Shown one piece after another: positions 1-9,800 of a stretch of 64,000 nucleotides of DNA (the stretch's first letter is position 1; every line of letters starts with the position of its first letter). The position numbers and the translations under genes were made by a program. The notes beneath the pieces are model-generated. The model saw nothing but the letters and a program-made list of their open reading frames with translations. It was not told the DNA's origin and did no database searches. Source of the stretch: Paramyrothecium sp. XJ0827 (taxonomy: Eukaryota; Ascomycota; Sordariomycetes; Hypocreales; Stachybotryaceae); assembly GCA_020881915.1 (NCBI GenBank), contig JAJFPB010000007.1, positions 1-64,000 on the forward strand. Reading direction: 5' to 3'.

Positions 1-81
1 CCTAACCCTAACCCTAACCCTAACCCTAACCCTAACCCTAACCCTAACCCTAACCCTAACCCTAACCCTAACCCTAACCCT
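1..81. repeat. Telomere, (CCTAAC)n
   Basis: About 13 uninterrupted CCTAAC units begin at base 1 and stop at CCCTGTCGC. The C-rich strand reads inward from the left, as expected for a left chromosome end with the TTAGGG repeat used by most filamentous ascomycetes. The run has no variant units, so it looks like a true terminal array rather than an interstitial one. Only a short tract is present, which is usual where an assembly ends in the telomere. Confidence 0.97.
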
Positions 82-228
82 GTCGCTCCGCTCGCCCTGC
101 CGGATGCTAAATGGCGCCCTCCGCGCTAAACGGGTTATGGTGCCTCTTTATTTATTATATTTTAATTGATTACTTCACTTCATTTCCTGCCTTTTAATAA
201 TGGACTTCTATATCTTAAAACCCTATAA

Positions 229-905
229 CTTTAATTGTGGCCTTGCTTGCCTGGCTTGTTTCCTGCTATTACTCTTCATTCTAAATTACTCTTTTTAAAT
301 CTTCTCTAAAACCCTTTTATAACTTTATTTTTGCCTCACTGGCCTGACTCTTTTCTAATTATTATCTTTAATTATTTATATGCTCTTTTTAATGCTAACT
401 ACTATTAACTTATAACTCTTTACTTTTATTTATTTTATTAAATATACTATTAAATTCTATAACCCTTATATTATCTCTTTTTATATCTTTTAATCTTTCC
501 CGCGCTCTTACCTTATTACTAATTACTTTTCCTAACTATTACCCTAAACTCCTCCCCTAACCCTCACCATAAACCCCTCCCCTAACCCTCACTATAAACT
601 CCTCCCCTAACCCTCACCATAAACCCCTCCCCTAACCCTCACTATAAACTCCTCCCCTAACCCTCACCATAAACCCCTCCCCTAACCCTCACCATAAACC
701 CCTCCCCTAACCCTTTCCCTTGCTATCTTACCTTATTACTAATTACTCCCTAATCTTAACTGTGGCCTCGCCGGCCTGGCTCTTTTTCCCGCTGTCGCCC
801 TTAATTATTTATAACTCTTTTTAACTCTCCCCTAAAACCCTTCTATACTAACCCTAACTATGGCCTCGCCGGCCTGGCTCTTTTCTTGCTGTCGCCCTTA
901 ATTAT
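229..905. repeat. Diverged subtelomeric blocks around GGCCTGGCTC
   Basis: A motif of the form (G/T)GGCCT(C/T)GC(C/T)GGCCTGGCTCTTTT..., followed by TTAATTATTTATAACTCTTTTTAA and a CTAAAACCCTT stretch, recurs near 229, 335, 764 and 845. The last two copies are close relatives; the first two are diverged and AT-shifted. Between them lies pyrimidine-rich, telomere-like sequence. There is no credible gene. This looks like a degenerate tandem subtelomeric repeat. Confidence 0.6.
549..713. repeat. 25-bp subtelomeric minisatellite, type 1
   Basis: About 6.5 tandem units, each containing CCCCTAACCCTCACCATAAA or its CACTAT variant. The AAA landmark recurs at 546, 571, 596, 621, 646, 671 and 696, giving an exact 25-bp period. 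Two subtypes (CACCAT/CACTAT, and CTCCTC/CCCCTC after AAA) alternate in the first copies. Each unit carries a CCCTAACCCT telomere-like core, so the array could have grown from variant telomere sequence. Confidence 0.93.
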
Positions 906-1845
906 TAACCCTAACCCATTTAAACCCTCCTCCCTCTCCTTCTCCTCTGACCTCCGACCTCCGATCTCTACCCCTTAACCTTAACCCTATTCGCCCGGTC
1001 CGGTTCCGCCCTCTACTACTAATCCCCTAAATCCTCCCGCCTCCACATGGCCGCACATCACTTATTGTGGGTCTAACTGCCTGCTGCTTGCTTCTTTTCT
1101 AACTGCCCGCCTTATATTACATTGCAATCCCTGCTGTTTCCTTCCTTTTGTACTTCTGCCTTTGTATATTCTGTAATCCGACTTTTCTTCTCTATTCTTC
1201 CTATATAAACCTTAACCCCTCTATCTACCCCTCCCTCCTTCTTTTACCCTTTCTTGCTGCTCTTTACCTCTCCGCTATTCGTCTTGGCTATTTATTCTAA
1301 TCCTTGTCTCTACCTACCTGGCTAAACCCTTGCTTTCCTGCCTGCCTGCTTATATTGTCCGTTGCTTCTCTACTGACTTCTTTTGTTTTAATTCTTGCCT
1401 GCTAACTCTATTGACGGCCCTTCTTTTATCTTACCTAATGCCTACTGTCTCTGTCACCGCCATCTTGGCTACTGCTTGCCTTCTTGCTGCTGCTATAACT
1501 CTCGCCGTCTACGCCATGCCTGCCTCCTCCTACCTAACTGTTGTATTCACCTACGCCGCCATTTATCTATCTCTATATCTTCACTACAACACTGGCTTCT
1601 CTGTTACCGCTGCCTTTGCTAATAACCCGTTGTCTTTACCTAATCTACTATCCGCCCTCCTCCCTTCATTATCTGCTTACCCTAACCCTTCTCATTGACT
1701 TGTTCCCATCTTAAACTAATTGGTCTGGGCCTACGTTTCGATTTTATCGTCAAATCCCGCCTAATCTATTAACACTCCTTGGTCTCTACATACTATACCA
1801 TACTATCCACACTTACTCTATGGCCTGCAAACATGGGCAACCTTT
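720..1845. other. Gene-free pyrimidine-rich subtelomere
   Basis: The top strand is strongly C/T-rich with scattered CCCTAA-like words. An open frame on the plus strand (1330-1698) encodes a low-complexity Leu/Ala/Ser/Tyr-rich chain, as expected from pyrimidine-rich DNA, and shows no domain. I see no supported gene, RNA or transposon here. Confidence 0.6.
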
Positions 1846-1945
1846 CTCACCCTAACCATATAAATGCAACCTCACCCTAACCATATTAATTAAACCTCAC
1901 CCTAACCATATTAATTAAACCTCACCCTAACCATATTAATTAAAC
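1846..1945. repeat. 25-bp subtelomeric minisatellite, type 2
   Basis: Four tandem units starting at 1846, 1871, 1896 and 1921, each CTCACCCTAACCATATTAAT followed by TAAAC (the first unit has ATAAATGCAAC at its end). The period is exactly 25 bp, as in the array at 549-713, although the sequence outside the CCCTAACC core differs. The array is followed directly by AACCCTAACCCTAAC-like sequence. Confidence 0.92.
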
Positions 1946-2047
1946 CTAACCCTAACTGTCTCTACTCCGCCGTATAAATAATAATACCTATAACCCTCTA
2001 AAAATTATATATCTCTTCTAACCTCTATTATATAATAATCTACAAAT

Positions 2048-2440
2048 TTATATAAACCCCACACATATATTATTTGTCTCATGCCCGCCCCATCTTACCT
2101 TCTTACCTATCCATATAAACTTGTCCACCTCTTCTTCCCCAATTATACCCATCTCCTTTATTATTTCCATCGTCTCGTCGTGGTAAAACCCTAACCCCGC
2201 GCCCCAAACCTTTTCTAATACACCTCTATACTGGCACTGCTTCCTTATATCTGGGCAAATGCCCCTCGTCCTCCTTTGCCGCCACCCATTGCTGGTAAAT
2301 CCCCTGTGGCATCCCGCAATTAAAACACCCGCTGAAACTCGTAAACCGCCTGGCCTTAAATACTATCTTCTTCACCTCTTCGGCCCACACCTGCGCTGCA
2401 ATCCAATCTAATACTCCTCTCTACGGGCATACCTCTCCCC
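2048..2440 (-). pseudogene. C-terminal fragment of a second telomere-linked helicase
   Basis: Read on the minus strand this stretch encodes the Cys-rich tail typical of the fungal telomere-linked helicase family: CFNCGMPQGIYQQW, then in another frame ICPDIRKQCQYRGVLEKVWG and GGHETNNICVGF before a TAA at 2048-2050. The same signature occurs in the neighbouring TLH (CFGCGLPYKVCNGW ... GGMETNEMCRGF), so the two are paralogous. An in-frame TAG near 2422 and a one-base insertion in a G-run near 2262 break it. Everything upstream of the tail is missing. It is a relic of a neighbouring or former TLH copy. Confidence 0.8.
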
Positions 2441-2451
2441 GTTTATTTACG

Positions 2452-2690
2452 CCTGACCGGCGCGGCTCTTTTCCTGCCCGGATGGTTTGTTACTCTCTCT
2501 CTCTTTCCTTCTCTCCCTCTCTCCACCCTTTTTACGCCTAACTGATGCCGCTCTTTTTCTGCCCGGATGGCTTGTTAATCTACTCTCTCATTCTCTCTTT
2601 CTTCTTCTGCCTTACTGGCATTGCCTCTTTCTTGGACGGCACTTTATTCCTTCTGTTTGTTTTCCTTGCTTTTTTTTTTTTTTTTTTTAA
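2452..2690. repeat. Duplicated ~85-bp block and poly(T) tract
   Basis: Two diverged copies of CGCC(T)GA(C)...GCGGCTCTTTTCCTGCCCGGATGG followed by CT-rich sequence start near 2450 and 2534. The block ends in an uninterrupted run of about 20 T at 2670-2689. The two short reading frames across it are low-complexity (Leu/Ser/Phe) and not genes. Confidence 0.6.
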
Positions 2691-2831
2691 ATGTCTTTAT
2701 TCCAACCCTACTACTACCCTAAACTACAAATATACCCTAACTCTCTCTACCTATAACTACTACACCAACCCCTAATAATTGTATTCTCGCCCTAACCCTA
2801 ATATCTATTCTCTTTATACTAAATGCTCTAT

Positions 2832-5800
2832 TCACTCCTCCTCTTCCATTATCCACTTACATAACTCTGCAAATCCCCGGCACATCTCATTTGTCTCCAT
2901 CCCACCCCATAACTTAATCCTCCTTCCTGCCCATGTATAAAACCCCTCGACTCTCTCTCTTGCCCACTTAACCCCCCTTGACCTTATCCTGGAAAATACA
3001 AACGGCTGCCCTGTAAAACCGCGCCAATACTCCTTCATACTGACATTTCCCCCTGTATCTTCTCGTATCTCCCCGTCATCATCCATTACCTTCCATCCAT
3101 TACAAACCTTGTATGGCAACCCACACCCAAAACAACCGCTGTACGGTTCAAACCCTCGCTTTCGAAACATCTCCTCTTCTATCCTTGCCATAACCCCGCT
3201 CACCTCTCTGTACCCTGCCGTACCCTTTAACGGGCACTCTTCCATTCTGTGCTCATCTGCCTCATCCCCATCCGGCAAATCGCACAACACTCTGCCCAAC
3301 TTTCCAAATAACCCTCCAACTCGCTCGCCATCGCCGTTTCCTCCATCATTTGCTTCCTGCTTTGCCACTCTTGGAATGCAATATCTCGTCTCTGCCGGTC
3401 GAACGCTATTTGTGCCTCTGCGTATTCGACTTCGTCTTGGTCTTGGCCTTGGTCTTGGCTTTGGTTGTCCAACTTTTCTTCTATTCGTCCGCAAACATCG
3501 CATTGCTCTTCACCTTCTTCACACCCCTCTCGATCCGTTCGACCATCCATCGACATATCCAATATCTTTCGCCGGCATTCCTCCTCTCCACGTAATCCAC
3601 ACTTCTCTCCTCTCTTTCTTCCTTACACCACCCGCTCTGCTCGGCCTTTGCCTTTTGCCGCCTCTCGGCCTCTTGCTTATCTTGTTTCAACCCCGGCAAA
3701 TAACAACCGCATCGCTGACTTGCCCGTCTCGTCCCGCTCGCCCGCTCTCCTGTACGTAATCTCGAATTCGCCTCGGCATCCATCCATGCACTACCAACCT
3801 TATGTCGGGTATATCGATTCCCATCCCTAATGCGTTCGTTGCCACTATAATTCTCTCTCCCATCATCCACATCTGTAACCGTTCCTTCTTGCCCTCCTTT
3901 GTGTCGACCTTGTTGTAATATGTGCCACAACCAAACATCTCCCTAACCTCTTCACCCGTTCCACTGACCCGCCATAAATGATCACCTTGCCGTCGTCGTG
4001 TCCTCCACGGATCCATGCTTCTACAACCTCTTTGATCCTCTTATCTTCTGCCATCTGTGCCTCCTCTTCCTCTTGCCTCCAATGTGCCTTCCCTTTGCCC
4101 CTTGCTTTATTACTCCTATGCTCCACCTTGATGACGCTGTACCGTATGTTGCGTCGTGTTGTTTTGCTTCGAAACACTACCTCCCGCCCGGGCTGGATCG
4201 CCGCCACCTTGTAAAACTCGACCATCTCGTCCGGGCCCATCGTGGCTGTTAAAAATACCCGCTGCACACCCCACTCCCGAACCACCTTTCCGACTTCGCT
4301 TAACTTTGGCCGGAACGTTGCGCTGCCATCCATTAATGTGTGGCACTCTTCTAAAATCACTCGGTCCAAAACACCCTGGTTTTGCAATCGGTTGACGTAA
4401 TCTCGGAACCCGCCCGTCACCGCTGACTCGGGCGTCACGAAAACTATGCTTGCTGTCGGCGTTCCCTGCTGGCTGTTCCATATATGGGACGTAATTTGGA
4501 ACTCCGTGCAACGTTTATGTAAATCTTCCTGCAATGCAACCAATGGCACTACAACGATCGTTGTCCCCTCTGGTGAACAATATGCCGGCAACATGAACGA
4601 CAAACTCTTGCCTCCACCCGTGCTTGTGATCTGGATAATCGGCGTTTCCCCGCGATGATGGCCCGGATCACCTTCGACTGTTGACCACGAAACTCTGTCC
4701 CTCGTCCCATCATCTGCTGTAACTGTCCGGAAATATCGACTTGCCGTAACCGATGTAATCGTCGGAATCGCCCTTCCTCCCGCTCGCTTTCGAACTGATC
4801 TCGCTTGCGCTTCCGCCCGCCCTGCGCACTCGCCCCTGTACCGAACCCGAAAAATCGATGTAACTCGTGGCTGATGTTCCGGAATTCCTCCCGCATCCGC
4901 GCTGTGCCTCCTAACCCTTGTTGTAACTCTCGCGCATAAATTATACCCGCGATATGCGATTGGTGGCCGGCCTGTAAATCCGCCGCGTCATTGTCGATCC
5001 CGTCCTCGTCTTCGTATTCCACCCCGTCTTCTCCCACCCTCTTTGCAAACTTGCCTCCTAAATACCGGTTGGATATCGCGATGGCGATGTGCCGCCATAC
5101 GCTGATATTCAACCGACAACCCATTAATCGCTGGCTGATCTGCTGTAAAATTCGCCGCGCCCGATCCGGTGTCCATTTTCTTTCCCCACCCAATTCTTCC
5201 ATTCAACGGGTATGGTCATATCGATGCCTTCGTCTTCCGACTGGCTTGACCGACTTGACCGACCTACCTGACTTGACCGACTTGCCCGACTTGACCTTGC
5301 TTGTGCCAAACTCTCCTTGTTGCCAATTCCGTCCGTACTACCCTTTTCTTCTCCAAACTCCCTTTCTCCTTCCTCCTCGCTGCTATATCCCTCGTCTTCG
5401 TCGCTGTTGTGGTGCCGCTTGCGGTATGCGATCTCTTCGCTCCATAAAAATGGGCTTACTTGGTCTGCACCCTTGACCATACCCTGCACCTGCTGCCAAA
5501 ACGGCAACACCAACCACAAATACCAAACCAATAATTCCCCAACCTCTCTGGGTATAAAACGGTGAATGATTTTCGCCTGGCCCGTTTGCTGGAAATTTTT
5601 ATGGTATGCTGTAACGAAACATACGTCGCCGTTGTGGATAAAAATGTTGCGTGTGCCGCCGTTGCTGGTGTTCTTATACCGTATTCCTAAAATTTCCCAT
5701 AATCGCGCGGGCATTGACAATAAATGCTTCAAAAACCACATCAACTCCCGGAACCGCTCCAATATTTTGCTGTACTCCTGCAATGCCTTCTTTTTGTACG

Positions 5801-7652
5801 GATGCTTTTGCTTTTCATCGGTCGAAATCCATTCTTTTGCAGTTCCTTGCGCTGAACCAACCGTGTGAATACCCAACCCTTGCCTTGCTCCAACCATGTG
5901 TTGCGGCTGTCCTCTAAAAACGAATAACCCACCTTGTCCTCGCTATTGTCGTCCTCCACACGATCCCACGGGATATGCGGTAACTTGCTGAACCCTTCTT
6001 CGCTGCCGTCAACCATGGCCAACTTGCATAATAACTCCCTCGCCTCGACGACGACGGCGTGTATCATTTCCGTTAATTGACCCATTGTGAACTTGGTTCG
6101 CTTGTATTGGACTTGCTCTCCTTCCAATCGATGCTGCCGCCCGCCGTTGTATTGAACCGAATGTGCATGCCGTATGTCCGTGTCTCCAATATCCAATCCA
6201 TCGGGCCGGGTTGTTCTGATCGTCCGTCGCCGACACGGGTCATAAACTTACGAACCATTTTCCGTACGCGGGTGAACATGCCCGGCGTACGCTCGCGTGC
6301 TAATCTCTCCTCCATATTGTGCACCCTCCTGGTTAACTGCACCTCTTCCTCGCGTTGCCGATATGCCCAACCGATGGCAAACATGCGGGCCACCTTGATC
6401 ACGGCTGACAAAACGGGTGTATAATCCGACGGGTCGTACCAACCACCATCTTCGCGAATGCCTAATACGGCCAACGCGCTAACAATGGCATTCTGATGTT
6501 CATTATCGCCCACCTGATGATCCAAAAACAACATAACCATCTCCAAACACTGCCGATCAATTGCTCCATCCGATGGCGGATTGTTTGTTGGTTTACTCTT
6601 GCCCTGGAACGCTTCGTCGCGGGTTCGTGCATGCTGTATGAATGCATCCCACGCTGCCTGCTGTGCGCTCGTGAACTGATACGGCGGTCGTTCGTCCTCG
6701 TCTTCCTGTTGCTGCGTTCGGTACCATATGCTTGTGATCTTGCGCCATACCTCCTTATATCGTATCCATGAATCATCTTCCATCCGCCCTTCAAACGGTT
6801 GTGCGGGTTTCTTCCCAACTTCTCGCCGGTTGATTTCGAATAACGCGGCTGTCCCAACTTTGCTCGGGCGGCATAAACCCCTCGACCATTCCATGGTACG
6901 GTCTAAACTCTCGCACACCTGCCGCAACACACCCTCTTCGTCCCCGATGGGTCCGGTCATGGCCCGCAATGCATTGCGGTCTAAACCCTTCAAATGGACT
7001 GACCAACCCACCCTGCCCAACCATGCGTTGGCCTCGAATTTCTGGTTCACTTCTTCGATCCGATCTTCTTTCTCGGCTTCCTTGAACCGCTGCTCTTGCG
7101 TACTGTGGAACTCCTCAATCTTTCGCATGATGTCTCGTTCCTCGGCTTCTGGCTCTGGTTTAACACCTGGCTCTCGAACTTCGAACCATGCACTGCCGGC
7201 TCGGGACGGAAAAACCGTTGGCAATAAACGCCGGTCGTCCATGGCACAAGCCGCTCCGCTTGATGGGTTCTTCTTCGGGAACTATCGCCTTGTCTCCGTT
7301 CATTTTTCCACTGGTGCTTATCCGTGGCGTGATCCCGCATATGCTTCTCTCGTCGGACAATATATGGGCACTGATTACATCTTATACCATCTGGCTGTGG
7401 CCTGGCGATGATTGGCACCGGCTCGATGGCTTCCACCGGCAACGGGTATTGTCTTAACTGCGTCTGGTCATAAATAATTCCCGGGATTAACTTTACCGCT
7501 TGGATGATCTTCGCCCTTTCCTTGCTATCAATATCTCGATGATGTCTCCGTAAATGCGTCTGAACCTCATCGGCAATACATGCATGCTCACATTGGTTAC
7601 AAAGCATGAATGGATATTCGGGTAACTTTGTGAATGGACCGAATGCCTCCAT
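2832..7652 (-). pseudogene. Telomere-linked RecQ-type helicase (TLH), about 1,609 codons, nine same-direction frameshifts
   Basis: A superfamily-2 DNA helicase of the fungal subtelomeric RecQ-like family with an N-terminal OrsD/DUF3505-type zinc-finger region. From the ATG at 7652 the order is: two Cys/His fingers (C18-x2-C21...H33, H37/H38; then CNQCPY...MRDHATDKH near residue 90-112), the long central region typical of the family (GGTRNIFIHNG, VIHRFIPREVGELLVWYLWL), an acidic/Ser-Arg linker, and the helicase core. Core motifs: I TSTGGGKSLSFMLPA (about 1,010), II as EECH rather than DECH/DEAH, III FLTATM, V TNALGMGIDIPDIRLVVH, VI QESGRAGRDG (about 1,305). A GCEEGEEQCDVC cluster and the tail CFGCGLPYKVCNGW follow; the stop is at 2832. 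Apart from nine one-base losses (near 7208, 6124, 5826, 5180, 4649, 3942, 3692, 3553, 3267) the frame is open with no internal stop. It may therefore be an intact gene in reality, with the losses being assembly errors. Confidence 0.88.
5236..5302. repeat. Short tandem repeat inside the TLH linker
   Basis: Repeats of a roughly 9-10-nt word (CTTGACCGA and variants such as CTTGCCCGA, CTGACTTGACC) encode, on the minus strand, a Ser/Arg/Gln-rich low-complexity linker (RSSRASRSSQVGRSSRSSQ) between the central region and the helicase core. Such a tract is likely to vary in length between alleles. Confidence 0.7.
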
Positions 7653-8045
7653 TTTTACTTAACCCTTAATCGGTGGCAATGAATGGTTGAAGTTGGATTA
7701 CTTAAATGGAAATGGGTTATCTCTACCTTTATTATGGCTGGCTCTATCCCCTTAACATGGCCTCCCTGGTCGTCGGGACCCACTCTCAACCTCACTTCAT
7801 TTACTTGGGCCGAATTTCGGATGGCCACCAGAAATGCAATTCTGCTTCATTTTAAATAAAAACATACGTGCTTAGTCTCCAAGATCGTGGCTCTCTATTG
7901 ATATATATATTATGTATTTTACTGCTGTCTAACCCAAAAACCATAGACGCCACTTTGCAAAAACCATGGACGCCAGTTTCATTAGCGCGAAAATAAAATG
8001 TATGTAATTTCAAAAACCTTTGAGTCCATGGCACAAGTCATAAGT
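7653..8045 (-). promoter_or_regulatory. 5' flank of the TLH, shared with the decayed copy at 24.4-24.8 kb
   Basis: No coding capacity is evident. The segment ends with a stretch carrying AAAAACC(A/T)T(A/G)GACGCCA-type repeats (7935-8030), just before a GATAG/22-bp minisatellite. The whole stretch is present, mutated by C-to-T and G-to-A changes, upstream of the TLH copy at 22918-24768, so it travelled with the gene. Its position makes it the likely promoter and 5' UTR; no specific element can be named. Confidence 0.5.
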
Positions 8046-8318
8046 GATAGGATAGGATAGGATAGGATAGTGGTTCAGAATGTAGCAGTTAGTGGTTCAG
8101 AATGTAGTAGTTAGCGGTTCAGAATGTAGCGGTTAGTGGTTCAGAACGTAGCAATTAGTGGTTCAGAATGTAGCGGTTAGTAATTTAGAATATAGCAGTT
8201 AGTGGTTCAGAATGTAGCGGTTAGTGGTTCAGAACGTAGCGATTAGTGGTTTAGAACGTAGTAATTAGTGGTTCAGAATATAGCGGTTAGTGGTTCAGAA
8301 TGTAGTAGTTAGTAGTTT
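8046..8318. repeat. GATAG microsatellite and 22-bp minisatellite
   Basis: Five GATAG units (8046-8070) run into about 11 copies of a 22-bp unit, consensus AGTGGTTCAGAATGTAGCGGTT, differing mainly by G/A and C/T. The array ends beside the telomeric palindrome at 8326. The duplicated TLH segment (22918-24768) stops exactly at the first GATAG unit, so this array marks a duplication boundary. Confidence 0.92.
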
Positions 8319-8325
8319 AGTTTAA

Positions 8326-8355
8326 CCCTAACCCTAAAGCACTTTAGGGTTAGGG
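8326..8355. repeat. Head-to-head interstitial telomeric palindrome
   Basis: CCCTAACCCTAAAG (8326-8339), spacer CA, then its exact reverse complement CTTTAGGGTTAGGG (8342-8355). The two arms contain telomere repeats of opposite orientation, meeting C-rich strand into G-rich strand. It separates the 22-bp minisatellite and GC-normal TLH from the RIP-degraded interior. Confidence 0.9.
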
Positions 8356-8359
8356 CTAG

Positions 8360-9800
8360 GCCTAGATCTTAAACCTTTCTACTTTCTTCTTACTACTTTC
8401 TATAAAGAATTAGTAAATAGTAATAAGCGGAGAGTGAAAAATAAAGAATAAATAGAAGAGACTAGATCTAAGATAATAAAGAATAAGCTAGTATCTAGTA
8501 AATAGTAAATACCTAAAGAGCGCTTAGTTATAAAGTAGATAAAAAAAGAGTATATAAGTAGAGCTAAGGATTACTAGTTATAAGTAAAGAACTTATAACT
8601 AGTAACTAGAAGGTACGAACTGGCTAATACTACTTAGTAAAGACTGTTAAGTAAAAACTAAATAGTAGATAGCTAATAATAGGTACTAGATAGTAGTAAT
8701 ATAGAAAGAGTAAAGGGAAGATACTGCTAAGTAACTTCTAGCTAACTAATAATAAATAATAGCTTAGGAATAAAAGGGAGTAGAGACTAAGTAATAAGAA
8801 GGGACTACTAGAAAAACCTTAATGGCCCAAGGTAGGGGGTAAAGAATAAAGACCAGATGATAGAAGGTAGATAAGAGAGAGAGAGAGGAAAGAGTAGAAA
8901 ATAGAGACTAGGTAGCAAGAACTAATAGAGAGTAATAAGTAACTAGAAGAAGGCCTAAGAGTAGCTAGAATAGATATACTAGGAGAGTTAACCCCAGATA
9001 ATAGATAGTAAAAAGTATATAGTAAAGAATAGTAAGAAGTAAATAACTAATAGTAAAAGCCAGCTACTAAATAGTAAATAACTACTAGCTCTTTTAATAA
9101 TATAGTAGTTAATTCTTATTTCTAACCCTATAACTTTATATAATTCCTTCTTTAGTACTTATAGATTAAAAAGAAGTAGGCTAGTAGCTATTATTAAATA
9201 GTAAAAAGGCAAAGTAATAAAAAAATAAAGAGTACTTAGTGATTAGTATTTTTAAGATATAGTATTTAGTACTATATATAACCTTAACTCTTCTTAAATT
9301 TAGATTCTAATTAAACTATAACTATTTAATAGTATTAAAACCCCTTAGTAGCAGATTCTTTTTTATATATCTTAAAATATCTAAATATAACTCTGGTATT
9401 TTTAATAGAAACTTTCTAATATAATCCTTCTCTAGTAGCTTACTATACTCCTAGAATATCTTTATAATAGCCACTTGTATTTCCTATATATAAGAAGGGG
9501 TAGATATATAAGCTTCCTATGCTATATCTAAGAGATAACTAGATTTCTAATGGACCTACACTACTACTTGAAACTTCTCTATGTATAGTTTCCTAAGATA
9601 CTTAATATTATATATATATATAAGTGCAAAGACCTTGTAATAAAGCGCAAGTAATGAACCCCCTAAATTATCTATACTATTATCTGGCCTCTTATTACTT
9701 ATAGTGTCCTGCTTAGTTATAATGCCTAATATAGGGGCTTTATATTTATAATCCTATATATAAAAAAACTATATTATATAGTTTACTACCTGCGGATTAG
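8360..9800. other. RIP-degraded AT-rich DNA, origin unresolved
   Basis: TAG/CTA-rich sequence without open frames longer than a few dozen codons. It probably belongs to the 3' part or flank of the decayed helicase to its right, but I found no motif that proves it. Confidence 0.5.

Noticed and set aside
1330..1698. 122-codon open frame on the plus strand with hydrophobic segments
   Set aside because: Arises from C/T-rich DNA; low-complexity Leu/Ser/Ala/Tyr composition, no homologous motif, overlapping a second frame of the same kind.
3109..3759. 216-codon plus-strand open frame
   Set aside because: Exact antisense shadow of the TLH helicase C-terminal part; Ser/Pro/Leu-rich with no domain.
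2832..7652. Introns or programmed ribosomal frameshifting as explanation for the TLH frame changes
   Set aside because: The coding match continues within a few bases across each break with no GT-AG pair, and nine shifts of one sign with no common slippery heptamer do not fit programmed shifting.
7852..8034. 60-codon minus-strand frame upstream of the TLH
   Set aside because: No domain, spans a repeated AAAACC...GACGCCA segment; more likely 5' flank or UTR.
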